From contig NZ_CP009245.1 in assembly GCF_001941445.1 (NCBI RefSeq), positions 705,992 to 769,991 of the forward strand: a stretch of 64,000 nucleotides of DNA, read 5' to 3'. Each line of letters begins with the position of its first letter. The first letter of the stretch is position 1. The position numbers and the translations under genes were made by a program. Under the pieces are notes generated by a model. It saw only the letters and a program-made list of their open reading frames with translations. It did not search any database and was not told the DNA's origin. Shown here in pieces: positions 34,563 through 44,338 of the stretch. This DNA comes from Corynebacterium aquilae DSM 44791 (GTDB lineage Bacteria > Actinomycetota > Actinomycetes > Mycobacteriales > Mycobacteriaceae).

Positions 34563-35555
34563 TTGAAGAACGCATCTGACCAAAAAGATGCATCCGGCGT
34601 TGTGTCTGATCCGCAAAAGTTGCCGAGGTATGCACGTGTGAACATCGTGGGGTTGGTAGGGCTGCTGGGGGTGGTCATCATGTTTACTAACTCGTTGCCG
34701 CCCGAGCTACAACTTCCTGCAGGTTGGTGGGGTGCACTGCCGATGCGGGATTCTTACATCGTTGGTAACTACGGTTTGTCGGCCGCAGGTGGTTTGGCTA
34801 TCGCCGGTGTCATGGCCCGGTGGACCTTTTGGCTTTCTGATCAGGCGCAGCGTAAGACTCAGGTAGCCGTTGGTGTGGTCGCGTGGATTGCCGCCACCGT
34901 GATTGCGGTGGCTCATGTTCGGTGGGCTGCCGGTTTCGGATTCGAGCAGATTCAGCGGAATTATGCAGGCACTCACGAGTACTGGTTGATGTATGGGGCG
35001 GCGAATGCTGTCTGTGTTGGCATCCTGTGGGGTGTGTGGGCGAGGCAGCGTGTTATCCCCGCTTTGCTCGCGTGTAGTGCCTCTGCAGTGGTTGTTGGTA
35101 TTGCTGTTGCAGTGCTGGGTGTGAATGCGCCCACCGCTTTGAGCGCGAGTGTGCCGTTGGTGTTCGGTGTTGGCCCGGTTGTGGTTCAGGTCCTGGTGCC
35201 GCTTGTGCTTGCGGGCGTTGTGTGTGCGGTCGGGTACGGTGCCCGGACAGCTCGTCACGGTCAACTGCTCGCATGGGGTGCGCTGGCGGTAGGACTTGTG
35301 CTCTGGTTGGTTGCTGGGACTATCCGTTCAGGTGCTTTCCCGTTGGGTGTATGGCGTGTGGAGAACTTCGCTGGTGCGCATACAGATTTGTCTGCTGTCT
35401 CTACCTCGCCCGTGTGGGCACCTGTGGAGTGGCTGGCAGTCATCGCGGTGGGTTTGATGCTCGCGGGCCTTGTTACCGCCCAGAAGATTGCGGTCAATTC
35501 AGCGAGTCTTGTTACTACAGACAGCCTGCCTGGCGCGAAGCCGTCAACCGGGTAA
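34563..35555 (+). CDS. Polytopic membrane protein of unknown function (330 aa)
   Basis: About nine hydrophobic segments span the protein, starting with VNIVGLVGLLGVVIMFTN and ending EWLAVIAVGLMLAGLVTAQ. A TTG start at 34563 is used, with an AGAGGGGG stretch upstream; no earlier ATG is in frame. Motifs such as LPAGWWGALPMRDSY and NYAGTHEYWLMYGAANAV recur in the broken paralogue at 36245-38641. No transporter family is recognised. First chromosomal gene after the att site. Confidence 0.8.
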   Translation: MKNASDQKDASGVVSDPQKLPRYARVNIVGLVGLLGVVIMFTNSLPPELQLPAGWWGALPMRDSYIVGNYGLSAAGGLAIAGVMARWTFWLSDQAQRKTQVAVGVVAWIAATVIAVAHVRWAAGFGFEQIQRNYAGTHEYWLMYGAANAVCVGILWGVWARQRVIPALLACSASAVVVGIAVAVLGVNAPTALSASVPLVFGVGPVVVQVLVPLVLAGVVCAVGYGARTARHGQLLAWGALAVGLVLWLVAGTIRSGAFPLGVWRVENFAGAHTDLSAVSTSPVWAPVEWLAVIAVGLMLAGLVTAQKIAVNSASLVTTDSLPGAKPSTG

Positions 35556-35582
35556 ATACAACCGGCATCCTAAAGAAAACTC

Positions 35583-35617
35583 GATTCCTCCACAGGGGTA
35601 GCCCTCGTGGGGGAATC
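35583..35617 (+). terminator. Terminator of the 330-aa membrane-protein gene
   Basis: The outer stem (35583-35593 with 35607-35617, one wobble pair) encloses an inner AGGG/CCCT stem. TTGTTT follows, 28 bases after the stop. Confidence 0.75.
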
Positions 35618-35985
35618 CTTGTTTCAGAGGGAGACGCATCGTCCCCGGTCCGGCGTTTTGGCGGTTGATGAAATTTCACTACCTAACAGCGCCAACATTG
35701 TTGCGATTTTTCGGCATTTTTAAGCTTTCTACGACGACAAAGAAAGAGAACTCTATGTTCTCGGTCTTTGCCTACGTATGTGCAGCTGTAGCGCTCCTGG
35801 GATATGTGCGACTGGATATGCGAACCGGAAGTCTGCGTGCACCTCTTTTAACCGGCACGTACTTTTGTACCTTTCGGACGAATCTGTCGCCGTTGAGGCT
35901 TTTGGAAATGGAAATGCGCGGAGCTTACGTCGTCGGCCGTTTTTGGGCGGCTATGTGATCCTGGGATTGCACACCAGGACATGGG
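35618..35985. other. AT-richer stretch without a supported gene
   Basis: Short open frames are present (for example 35665-35958), but none has a convincing start site, coding bias or recognisable product. It is probably decayed sequence continuous with the fragments at 35986-36236. Confidence 0.4.
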
Positions 35986-36236
35986 GGCAGTAATGATTCT
36001 GCCGATGCCAATGTGGAAGACACCATGTACTACCCGGATATTTTTGGTTGTAAGGTTCGCGATCAGAACTGGTGCCAATGTGCTCGCATCAAAAACATCT
36101 AATTCCTTGCCCTCATGAAAATCAGCTCATCGAGGGCAAGGATGGTTTCACATTCGAAGTGCCCTTTGATGAGAACAGTGGCGCAATCTTTGACCCAGTA
36201 GCCAAGACAATCGTCATCAACCAAGAGATCAGGTAA
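35986..36236 (+). pseudogene. Decayed gene fragments
   Basis: Two reading-frame pieces can be read: 35986-36102 (with VEDTMYYPDIFGCKVRDQNW) and 36123-36236 (with GFTFEVPFDENSGAIFDP). They are in different frames with stops between, and have no start. They look like the remains of one small gene; its function cannot be inferred. Confidence 0.5.
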
Positions 36237-36584
36237 CCAAGACAGTGCATTCGAGTCCTGTGCCCCGTCCCAAAGATTTGCCGATGTATGCGCGGCTGAA
36301 CGTGGTGGGCCTTGTGGGGATTGTTGGTGTGTTTATGGCGTTGACGTATTCGCTACCTACAGGGTTGCAGCTACCCGCAGGTTGGTGGGGTGCATTGCCG
36401 ATGGGTGATTCGTTCGTTGTCAGAACGTATGGACTATCGGCCGCCGATGGTTTGGCGATTACAGGCATTATTGCGCCATGGACCCATGAGTTTTCCTGGG
36501 ATTTCCCCGTGAAGCCCAAATCGTTATTGGTAGGGCAGCGTGGATTACTGCCACCGTGATTGCGGTGGCTCATGTGTGGTGGGC

Positions 36585-38029
36585 GAGAGTGTCAGATGGT
36601 TTGTGTGTGACGTGTTAAATCACCAGCCATCGAGGAGGATGCTCCACAATGACCACCATGACCACCCGCGACCCGCAAGACAAAGCCCGGCTTAAACAAC
36701 TAGAGAAGCGACTGATGTCCAGCCCTGAACTCGCCGAGATCCTCAAAGAGTTCGCCACATCATCAACCGACATCAACGACATGGTGCGTTCGATGATCCA
36801 GACCGGGATCAACACCGCACTGCAAGCCGAAATGGACGCCCACCTCGGTTACCAAGCAGGAGACCGCACAGGCAAAGCCCGCCACGGCACGGCCGACAAT
36901 CACCGCAACGGCTCCTACAACAAAACCGTCCAGTCCCAGTACGGGCCTATCGACATCACCGTGCCCAGGGATCGCAGCGGCAGCTTCACCCCACGGATGG
37001 TGCCCAAAGGAGCCCGCAGGATCACCGATGTCGACGACCTGATCATCTCTCTGTATGCCGCAGGCACCAGCCTTCGTGACATCCAGCACCACCTGGCCAC
37101 CACGTTGGGTGTGGATTTGTCGCATGAGACGATCTCCCAGATCACCGACCAGGTCCTAGATGAGGTACTTGCCTGGCAGCACCGGGACTTAGAGGAGTTC
37201 TACCCGGTGATCTACCTGGATGCTTTGCGCATCAAAATCCGTGATGGTGCCCGGGTCGTCAACAAGGCCTGCTATATGGCGGTCGGCATCACCATGGAGG
37301 GTACCCGGCAGATCTTGGGGCTGTGGATCGCAAACAATGAGGGCGCGGCGTTTTGGGCCCAGGTCTGTGCGGAGTTGGCTAACCGTGGGGTCAAAGATGT
37401 GTTCATCGTCTGCTGTGATGGGCTGAAAGGTTTCGAACAGGCGGTGCAGGCCACCTGGCCTGATGCGATGGTGCAGACCTGTGTGGTGCACCTGATCCGC
37501 ACCGCACTGCGGTGGGTGGCGGCAAAGGACCGTAGCGCGGTCGCGGCTGCTTTGAAGAAGATCTACACCGCTGCAACGGCAGAGCAGGCGCTTGCGTTTT
37601 TGGACGAGTTTGATGCCAGCGACATGGGGCTGAAGTATCCGCAGGCGGTGAAGGCTTGGCGGGATGCGTGGGAGCGTTTCATACCGTTTTTGCAGTTCCC
37701 GCCGCAGGCGAGGAAGGTTGTCTACACCACGAATGCGATCGAGTCGATGAATGCGCAGTTGCGTAAAGCGACAAGGAATCGGGGGCAGTTTCCTAATGAT
37801 GCTGCCGCGGTCAAGGCGTTGTGGTTGATGATCTGCCACATCGAGGACCGGCAGGCGGAGAAAACGAAAAAGAAGGCCGGGCGTGCCCGTGCGGGAACGA
37901 GCCGGTTTGTTGAGGGGGTGCGTGTGACTGGGTGGGTTGCGGCCATCAATCAGCTGTCAGCACATTACCCGGATCGGTTCGAGCCTTACCTGTAAGCCGA
38001 AGTTCACACACAAAAAACTTGACACACTC
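36585..38029 (+). mobile_element. IS256-family insertion sequence (1445 bp)
   Basis: The ends are imperfect inverted repeats of about 26 bp: the left end begins GAGAGTGTCAG, and the right end read inward begins GAGTGTGTCAAG; both contain TTTGTGTGTGA. An 8-bp direct repeat TGGTGGGC flanks the element at 36577-36584 and 38030-38037, typical of IS256 transposition. Removing the IS and one repeat restores homology to the intact paralogue at the junction. Confidence 0.93.
36649..37995 (+). CDS. IS256-family (mutator-type) DDE transposase (448 aa)
   Basis: ATG 36649 has GAGGAGG upstream. DDE residues are evident: the first Asp in FYPVIYLDAL, the second in VCCDGLKGF, and the Glu in TTNAIESMNAQLR. 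The conserved His of the family is in CVVHLIR. Length is typical and the frame intact, so the element may still be mobile. It fills most of the IS. Confidence 0.95.
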   Translation: MTTMTTRDPQDKARLKQLEKRLMSSPELAEILKEFATSSTDINDMVRSMIQTGINTALQAEMDAHLGYQAGDRTGKARHGTADNHRNGSYNKTVQSQYGPIDITVPRDRSGSFTPRMVPKGARRITDVDDLIISLYAAGTSLRDIQHHLATTLGVDLSHETISQITDQVLDEVLAWQHRDLEEFYPVIYLDALRIKIRDGARVVNKACYMAVGITMEGTRQILGLWIANNEGAAFWAQVCAELANRGVKDVFIVCCDGLKGFEQAVQATWPDAMVQTCVVHLIRTALRWVAAKDRSAVAAALKKIYTAATAEQALAFLDEFDASDMGLKYPQAVKAWRDAWERFIPFLQFPPQARKVVYTTNAIESMNAQLRKATRNRGQFPNDAAAVKALWLMICHIEDRQAEKTKKKAGRARAGTSRFVEGVRVTGWVAAINQLSAHYPDRFEPYL

Positions 38030-38641
38030 TGGTGGGCTGCTAGCTTTGGATTTGAGCAGTATCAGCGAGATTATGCGGGTACTCACGAGTACTGGCTGTT
38101 TTTTGGTGTGGCTAATGCGGTGTGTTTCGGTGTTGTGTGGGGCGTATGGGCCCGGCAACGGGTTATCCCGGCATTGCTGGCGTGCAGTGCTTCTGCAGTC
38201 ATCGTTGGTGTCGCTGTCGCTGTTTTAGGGGTTGATGCTCCCACCCATTTGAGTGCGAGTGTGCCCTTGGTGTTTGGTGTCGGCCCAGTTGTGGTGCAGG
38301 TGCTGGTTCCGCTGGTAGTAGCGGGGGTGGTGTTTGTGGTGGATTTCTTAGCAGGAAAGATCCGTCATGGTCAGGCGGTAGCTTGGGGTGCTGTGGCAGC
38401 TGGATTGGCGCTGTGGGTGACAGCGGCGATTATGCGGCCGGATGCTTTTCCGATGGGGATTTTGCAGGGTGAAACCTATACCGGGGTGTATCCAGATATG
38501 TCTGCTGTATCCGAATCTCCCGTGTGGGCCCCAGCGGAGTGGTTGGAGGTTGTTGCGGTGGGGCTGATGTTGGCGGGGCCGACGGTTTCCAGAAGCCTCG
38601 CTGCGAAGGCCGATGGTCTCGACATTATCGGGCAGCGTTAA

Positions 38642-39119
38642 CAAACTGGCCCATACGCTTGCTCCCAGTTGGTGCCCGGGACAGTGGCTAGATTTCTAGA
38701 TTCCTGTCTCCTTTTAAGTCTGTACATGCCTATACCTACTGGCCAGCCCTTGAAAGGGCTTTTCACATGGCATCGTCTGCCCTCGATGAGGAAGGTCTGG
38801 GGGCGATTTGATTGTCGCCATTGGTGAGGCAGTTTCATCTGATCCTTGCATGAGCTTGCCGGTTTTTTGATGGTCTTTTGGGTGAGTGGCGAGAAACGTA
38901 TGAGGAAAGTCTCATGGGGAGCTGGCCTGTGATTGCAGCGTAGAAAAACCCGTTTAAACAGGCGGTATGGCGGTTGATTAATTTTTCGGGGGGGGGAGGG
39001 TGTCTTGCCTTTTAGGAAACCCTTGATAGGGAGGTGAGGTGCACCTAAAGTGATTTGCAATTCAGTGCAAATAGTGGCTCAGGCGCGCGTTTGCTTATCT
39101 TCCCCCTTGAGGAGTTTTC
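38642..39119. other. Intergenic region with a gene-start relic
   Basis: About 480 bases with no complete gene. It contains the relic described at 38749-38811, a G-run near 38985-39000, and the presumed promoter of the ABC transporter operon upstream of GAGGAG at 39108. Confidence 0.5.
38749..38811 (+). pseudogene. Relic of a leader and first codons like those at 275-340
   Basis: CCCTTGAAAGGG followed by C/G TTTTCACATGGCA matches the leader of the 226-residue element gene with one mismatch in 26 bases. The first codons read MASSALDEEGLGAI then stop, against MALSAKDKERWAEI in the element. It suggests a remnant of a related element gene on the chromosome, or a shared conserved leader. Confidence 0.5.
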
Positions 39120-39911
39120 GTGATTACGGTACGAGATATCAGCCATATTTACGGACGGGGTGCGCGGGCGGTCCAAGCCCTTCACGGTATTAGCGCAGAT
39201 TTCCCTAGGGGAACGACTGCGCTGTTGGGGCCTAATGGTTCCGGCAAGTCAACGCTGATGAACATTATTGGCACGACCATTACTCCCACCCAGGGTGAAC
39301 TGTTCTATAACGACAACGTCGTTGACCGGTCGACTGTGGAGGAATACCGCACTGAGCTCGGTGTGGTGCCTCAACATATCGATTTGCCGAAAAGGATGCG
39401 TTTGGCAGATGTCTTGAGCTATCTGTGCTGGGTGCATAAGGTGCCTGCAGCGCGCTCTCGAGCGGTGATTGATGCTGTGCTTGAGCGGCTTGAATTGACC
39501 GCTAAGCGCAATGCCCGTGTTGGGGACTTGTCGGGTGGGCAGCTACGGCGCGCGGGTTTTGCGTGTGCGATGCTGCACCAGCCGAATGTGTTGTTGCTTG
39601 ATGAGCCGACAGTGGGCCTGGACCCGGAAGTGAGGATGGAAATCCGTCATCTGATTGCGGAGCTTGCTTCGTCTGCCACTGTGCTGCTGAGTACTCACCT
39701 GCTGGAGGACGTGCGCTTCCTATCACCCCGTGTGGTGATGATCAACGGCGGCCACATGGTGTTTTCGGGCAGTTATGAGCAGTTCATTGCGGCGTTGCCT
39801 GGTGAGACAGGTGGGCAGGAATCTTCTGTAGAGCAGGCCTATCAGCAGATGTTGCGTGGCCATTCGTCGGACGCGCAGGCTAGTGGCGATACTTGGGGCG
39901 GTGTGCGGTAG
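39120..39911 (+). CDS. ABC transporter ATP-binding protein (263 aa)
   Basis: GTG 39120 follows a GAGGAG site. The nucleotide-binding domain is complete: Walker A GPNGSGKST near residue 39, Q-loop VVPQHIDLP, signature LSGGQLRR, Walker B VLLLDEPTVGLD, and switch His in LLSTHLLED. It is of the exporter type (ABC-2-like) and is coupled to two membrane proteins just downstream. The substrate is unknown; antibiotic or peptide export is common for this layout. Confidence 0.93.
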   Translation: MITVRDISHIYGRGARAVQALHGISADFPRGTTALLGPNGSGKSTLMNIIGTTITPTQGELFYNDNVVDRSTVEEYRTELGVVPQHIDLPKRMRLADVLSYLCWVHKVPAARSRAVIDAVLERLELTAKRNARVGDLSGGQLRRAGFACAMLHQPNVLLLDEPTVGLDPEVRMEIRHLIAELASSATVLLSTHLLEDVRFLSPRVVMINGGHMVFSGSYEQFIAALPGETGGQESSVEQAYQQMLRGHSSDAQASGDTWGGVR

Positions 39912-39913
39912 CT

Positions 39914-41317
39914 ATGAATCGTTCTAAGCGTCACACTCCACGCAGTGCCCAGCCTGCGGGAACCAAGCACCCTCACCATGCTGCGCACCCGCGAGAACGT
40001 GTGGGCGGCGGGGCTGCTGGCCCATGGCTGGTTGACGTGGGTCATCTTGTCACCCCGGTGGTCATTATTGTGATCGCCTGTGGGCTCGCTATCCGCTTGA
40101 TGCGCTTGCCGTGGGCTGGTTTTGCGGATTACGAGTTAGCGTTGCGTCTGTTGGGGTTGGCCGCAGGGGTCGTGGCCGCCATGGTCGCCGGGTGGCGTTT
40201 TTCCAGCCACGATCCGCACAGCATGCTGATGACTTCTTCCGGAAGACGACGGATTGCAACACGCTATGGCTACATCGCTGGGGCTAGTGCTGTCAGTGTT
40301 ATCGCTCCTCTGGTGGTGGGGGCCGGCGTACTGTTGCTGCCATTGTTGGGTGAGAACTCGCTGAACCTGGGGTTTGTTTTTGCGCCACTTTTGGCAGCGG
40401 TAGGTTTCGTGCTCGGTTCGACCACGGTAGGCATTGTGGTGGCTAGTCTTGCTCGCCGCGTTCCATTGATTGTGCGTATCGTCGTTTCTGGCGGAATAAG
40501 CCTGATTTTTGGTCTCTATTCCTCCTCCTTTGGTTTCCTGTGGCCACTGGGAATGGAACGGGATTCAGGCCTTATCGACGCGCCCGCGAAGATGTGGGCC
40601 AGTGTTTTTGTTCTCCTGCTCGCGGCGGTGGCGCTGGGGGGAGCAGTTGTCTTCGCCAGCAGTGCTGCAGATCCTTTTACCCCTGCCCGGGGTGTGGGCG
40701 TGTTGCCTTTTGCTGCGGTCGTGGTTGGTCTTGGTGTGGGCGTGGCGACAGTGTCGCTGCCTGAGGCGGAACCGCAGCTTTTGTGCGATACCACCCAGGA
40801 TCCCAATATCAGTGTGTGCGTCAATAGTGCACAACAGCCAGCGCTGCAACGCAGTATTGACAGCGCAAATCAAGCGCTTGGGGTGGTCGGCAGCGTAATG
40901 CCTGAGGAAAAGGTGGTCTACACCCCGAGGTATGGCCTCTCCTCTAATCTTGGGCGCGAGATTATTTATCAGCCGTGGGAGCATCGCACCAATCTTGGCA
41001 CTGAGCTCATCGATACGGTCGTCAGTTGGAGTGTCTGTAATGGTGATGAGCGCCCAGAATCTGCGCGTTTGAATACGGCACTGAATTCTCATCTGCTTGA
41101 GGCCGCTGGTCTGCGGCGCCATGTTGGGATTGCCCGTGATGCTTCGGGGCGCATTGTGCGTGATGGTTCGACTGAGGGGGAATCACTTTATGGCGCCGAT
41201 GATGATCCTTTCGGACAGGTCCCGATGGATGTCATCCTTGCGGGGATTGCTGCCCATCCGGTGGAGATCGCCGAGTGCGCAGGACAGTGGGAATGGTTTG
41301 GGGTGAATCCACAATGA
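39914..41317 (+). CDS. ABC transporter-associated membrane protein (467 aa)
   Basis: ATG 39914 lies 2 bases after the ATPase stop. Six or more hydrophobic segments lie in the first 300 residues (VVIIVIACGLAIRLM, APLLAAVGFVLGSTTVGIVV and others). A C-terminal extracytoplasmic-looking part (about 300-467) contains Cys residues (LLCDTTQDPNISVCVN). Probably a permease with a soluble domain; no family is named. Confidence 0.8.
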   Translation: MNRSKRHTPRSAQPAGTKHPHHAAHPRERVGGGAAGPWLVDVGHLVTPVVIIVIACGLAIRLMRLPWAGFADYELALRLLGLAAGVVAAMVAGWRFSSHDPHSMLMTSSGRRRIATRYGYIAGASAVSVIAPLVVGAGVLLLPLLGENSLNLGFVFAPLLAAVGFVLGSTTVGIVVASLARRVPLIVRIVVSGGISLIFGLYSSSFGFLWPLGMERDSGLIDAPAKMWASVFVLLLAAVALGGAVVFASSAADPFTPARGVGVLPFAAVVVGLGVGVATVSLPEAEPQLLCDTTQDPNISVCVNSAQQPALQRSIDSANQALGVVGSVMPEEKVVYTPRYGLSSNLGREIIYQPWEHRTNLGTELIDTVVSWSVCNGDERPESARLNTALNSHLLEAAGLRRHVGIARDASGRIVRDGSTEGESLYGADDDPFGQVPMDVILAGIAAHPVEIAECAGQWEWFGVNPQ

Positions 41318-41964
41318 TGAGGGCTGTTATTCCTGCACCTTGGCGCGTCATTGTGGCGCTGCTTGTGAGCGGCACATTGGTGATGGGTGTTCTTGATGGT
41401 GTCTCTTTTGGTGTGCCGGGCGTGGATGATGAGGTGTATTTCACCATCGCGGAGTGGTGGATGTACGCGGCGACAATTGCCGCGATTGGTGTTTGCGTAC
41501 CGCGCCTGCGTGCGGTGGATTTGGGCTGTCGTCGCGCACGGTTGGCGACTTTCGTGCAGGGGCTTGTTACCGCTTTGATGGCATTGGCGTGCGCGGGGAT
41601 GGGGGCTGCTGTGGTGAATATGCGCCGTACAGTCCGCTCGGCGTCGTACATCGAGATTGTTATTCCTCCTGGAAGTGAGTACGTTGTTGTGGCCACCCTG
41701 ACTGCTGCGGGGTTGGCCCTTGGGCTGGTCACGTTGTTCGGCGCCACAGTTGGTACTGCGCTGAGCTTGGTGGCGGTGGTGGCGATCGCTTTGGTGAATT
41801 TGGTCGTGCCGGAGGGCTTTCCCCTCCCGATTCCACCTCAGCCATTTCAAGGAACCTGGTGGCAGCCGGTCAGTGTTGTGGAATCCTTAGTCATTTTTCT
41901 ATTGGGGCTCAGCCTGTGGGGGAAGTTCGGCGGGGCACTCGCGCGCGGCGAAACGTCAGGCTAG
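41314..41964 (+). CDS. ABC transporter-associated membrane protein (216 aa)
   Basis: ATG 41314 overlaps the previous stop (ATGA), showing translational coupling. About six membrane segments cover the protein, from VIVALLVSGTLVMGVL to SVVESLVIFLLGLSLWG. It is likely a second permease subunit of the transporter. A terminator follows at 42025. Confidence 0.8.
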   Translation: MMRAVIPAPWRVIVALLVSGTLVMGVLDGVSFGVPGVDDEVYFTIAEWWMYAATIAAIGVCVPRLRAVDLGCRRARLATFVQGLVTALMALACAGMGAAVVNMRRTVRSASYIEIVIPPGSEYVVVATLTAAGLALGLVTLFGATVGTALSLVAVVAIALVNLVVPEGFPLPIPPQPFQGTWWQPVSVVESLVIFLLGLSLWGKFGGALARGETSG

Positions 41965-42024
41965 AGAGAAAGCATTGTCTGCTCTTGTGTGTTGGGTACT
42001 GAGGTGAAAGAACACCGATAAACA

Positions 42025-42056
42025 CGAGGCCTGTTTTGTGCAGGCCTCGTTTTTTT
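42025..42056 (+). terminator. Terminator of the ABC transporter operon
   Basis: A 9-bp stem CGAGGCCTG/CAGGCCTCG (42025-42033 with 42041-42049) is followed directly by seven T. Confidence 0.92.
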
Positions 42057-42213
42057 GCGGGGCGTGGGGGGCTGCTGCAGGTGCTTGATTCCCCCAAGCG
42101 TGCGGAGGGTAACCCCGCTGCGGGAGTTTCGGCGCTGCTGGTGGACAGCGTGCCGGCAGCCATAGAATGGAAACCGAATTCATTCAGGGTCGACCGAGAA
42201 ATGGGCAGATGTC

Positions 42214-43605
42214 ATGGTGCGAATAGTGACAAAAATGCGCGCGAAGCTGCCCCTAGGTCACCGCGGGCCTGAATCCGCCGAATCCTTCACCGTTTTCATG
42301 ATCGCCGCCTGCATCGTCGGCGTGGTCACCGGCGCTTTGGCCATGGCCTTCAAATTGTCCCTGGAATGGGTGGGGCATCGGCGTGCTATCGCCCTGGAAT
42401 GGTCGGAGCGCCACGGGGTGGCGGGGGTGGTGGTGATCATCTTCGCGGGCGCGTTGATGACCGCGGCCGCCGCCTGGCTGGTGCGTCGCGTCGAACCGGC
42501 AGCCGAAGGCAGTGGCATTCCCCGCGTGGAGGCGGTGGTCACCAAACGGGGAACCATCGGCCACTTCCGCCTCCTGCCCGTCAAATTCGTCGGCGGTGTG
42601 CTCTCCATCGGGTCCGGCCTTGCACTCGGCCGGGAAGGCCCGAGTGTGCAGATGGGCGGCAATGTCGCCATGATGATCTCCCGCGCGCTGCGCCGCAACG
42701 ATGCCGACATGCGCACCCTCATCGCCTCCGGCGCGGCCGCCGGCCTGGCCGCCACCTTCAACGCACCCATCGCCGGCGGCGTGTTCGTGCTGGAAGAACT
42801 CCTCAAACGCTTCGACGCGCGCACCACGCTCGCCACTCTCATGGCCAGCGCCTCTGCTTTCGGGGTTGCGCAATTTTTCCTCCACGGCGACGAATTCCGC
42901 GTCCCCGACCTGGCAACGCCCTCACTCAAACACATCCCCGCCTACGCGCTCCTTGGGGTGTTAGCCGGACTCCTGGGCGCCCTGTACAACAAGGCCGTCA
43001 TGGCAAGCTTGCGATTCGTCGACGGCTCGAAGATTCCGGCCGAGGTGCGCGCCGGGATCATTGGCGCATCGGTGGCATGTGTCGCCCTCGTCTCCCCTTA
43101 TCTGGTGGGTGGTGGTGACCCCATCACCCAGGATGCGCTGTCCGGAAACCAGACGGTCACCGCCTTGCTCATTATCTTGGGCGTGCGCTTTGTGTTGGGT
43201 GTGGTCTCCTATGCGGCCTGTACTCCCGGTGGGTTGTTTGCCCCGATGCTGGTGATGGGATCCAGCTTGGGGTTGGTCATTGGGCTGATAGGTCAGCAGC
43301 TAGTGCCGGAAGTTTTTCCCGAGCCACAGGCGTTGGCCTTGGTGGGCATGGCGGCATTTTTCGCGGCCACGGTCAGGGCACCCTTGACTGGCATTATCCT
43401 CGCCACGGAGATGACCGGGTCGGTGACTGTCTTGCCGCCGATGCTGGGCGCGTGTGCGGTGGCGGTGTTTGTGGCCATGGTCGTGCGCAGTGCACCAATC
43501 TACGATGCCCTGGCGCAGCGCTCGGAACAGGCGGAAGCGGCTGCTGCGCGGGAAGGCAAGCCTGGTGGTCCGCTGGTTGGGCGGTCGACCGCGCCGACGG
43601 TGTAG
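42214..43605 (+). CDS. clcA: ClC-family chloride channel/transporter (463 aa)
   Basis: ClC selectivity-filter motifs are present in order: GSGIPRVE near residue 109, GREGPSVQMGGN near 142, and GGLFAPMLVMG near 340. About ten or more membrane helices are seen. The GREGP Glu, the gating/proton Glu of ClC exchangers, is retained. It likely catalyses Cl-/H+ exchange or Cl- conduction, as in acid-stress ClC proteins. No C-terminal CBS domains are present. ATG 42214 is used. A single-gene unit. Confidence 0.95.
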   Translation: MVRIVTKMRAKLPLGHRGPESAESFTVFMIAACIVGVVTGALAMAFKLSLEWVGHRRAIALEWSERHGVAGVVVIIFAGALMTAAAAWLVRRVEPAAEGSGIPRVEAVVTKRGTIGHFRLLPVKFVGGVLSIGSGLALGREGPSVQMGGNVAMMISRALRRNDADMRTLIASGAAAGLAATFNAPIAGGVFVLEELLKRFDARTTLATLMASASAFGVAQFFLHGDEFRVPDLATPSLKHIPAYALLGVLAGLLGALYNKAVMASLRFVDGSKIPAEVRAGIIGASVACVALVSPYLVGGGDPITQDALSGNQTVTALLIILGVRFVLGVVSYAACTPGGLFAPMLVMGSSLGLVIGLIGQQLVPEVFPEPQALALVGMAAFFAATVRAPLTGIILATEMTGSVTVLPPMLGACAVAVFVAMVVRSAPIYDALAQRSEQAEAAAAREGKPGGPLVGRSTAPTV

Positions 43606-43759
43606 TCGGTGCGCCACCGTGGGGGAGGGGGTGCCCAGTTCCCGCCGCACGGAAAAAGGGGAGGGAACATCTTGGGGTGCTGATGAGTTGTAGGAGATGT
43701 CGCCAATTAAACGCTTTGATTAATGAATTAAAGCTTCGAATATAAGGAGAGTCTTTTTC

Positions 43760-44338
43760 ATGGATGTGCATGAGGCCATTGCCCGCCGCCGCGCGATTCG
43801 GGAATACACCGATGAACCCATCCGCGAGGATGTTGTCGACCGGGTGGTTCGCGCCGCATTAGAGGCCCCGAGCGCGTTCAACCTGCAGCTGCGCGACGTG
43901 GTGGTCATTCGCGACCCTGAGACCAAGCGCATGTTGAGCGAAAGCTCCCGCCAGGCACAATTTGAGGCTGCCGATACCGTCCTCGTATTCGTCGCCCGCG
44001 CCGAGGCGCTGCCCGAAGATGCCGCAGACATCCTGCCCGCCGACTACCTGGCGCGCGTAAAGAAGGTCAAGGAATCAATGCCACCGGCAGCGCTGCGAGA
44101 AGCGGCGATGAAAGACACGATGCTGGCCGCAGGTTTCGCCCTGGTAGCGGCCTCCGCCGAAGGCCTGGCCACGAGCCCCACCACCGGCTGGAACGAGGAG
44201 GCAGTGAAGGAACTCATCGGCCTGGGTGGCCGCGAAGATCGCGGAATCGGCCTCGTTGTTGCCATGGGACATCCGGCAGTCGAGGCGCCGCACCCCGGCC
44301 GTCAGGACTCTCGCCGCGTCGATGAGCGCTACGCATAG
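43760..44338 (+). CDS. Nitroreductase-family flavoprotein (192 aa)
   Basis: The start MDVHEAIARRRAIREYTDEP is the FMN-binding N terminus of the nitroreductase family. EAPSAFNLQLRDVVVI follows, and a C-terminal GLGGREDRGIGLVVAMGHP. ATG 43760 has AAGGAG upstream. Family members reduce nitro compounds, quinones or other substrates with NAD(P)H and FMN; the physiological substrate is not evident. An AT-rich stretch at 43690-43745 probably holds the promoter. Confidence 0.92.
   Translation: MDVHEAIARRRAIREYTDEPIREDVVDRVVRAALEAPSAFNLQLRDVVVIRDPETKRMLSESSRQAQFEAADTVLVFVARAEALPEDAADILPADYLARVKKVKESMPPAALREAAMKDTMLAAGFALVAASAEGLATSPTTGWNEEAVKELIGLGGREDRGIGLVVAMGHPAVEAPHPGRQDSRRVDERYA

Larger units (their letters stand above)
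36245..38641 (+). pseudogene. Degraded paralogue of the 330-aa membrane protein, split by an IS
   Basis: The N-terminal part (from GTG 36245) reads ARLNVVGLVGIVGVFMAL and LPAGWWGALPMGDS, then loses frame near 36470-36530. It resumes ITATVIAVAHVWWA up to the IS at 36585. After the IS, from 38030, the same protein continues with FGFEQYQRDYAGTHEYWLFF to the stop at 38641. It is therefore inactivated twice: by a frame disruption and by IS insertion. Its nearest relative is the intact gene at 34563-35555. Confidence 0.88.

Noticed and set aside
35665..35958. A 97-codon open frame with a hydrophobic segment
   Set aside because: No good ribosome site or coding bias; it lies in decayed sequence next to other gene fragments.
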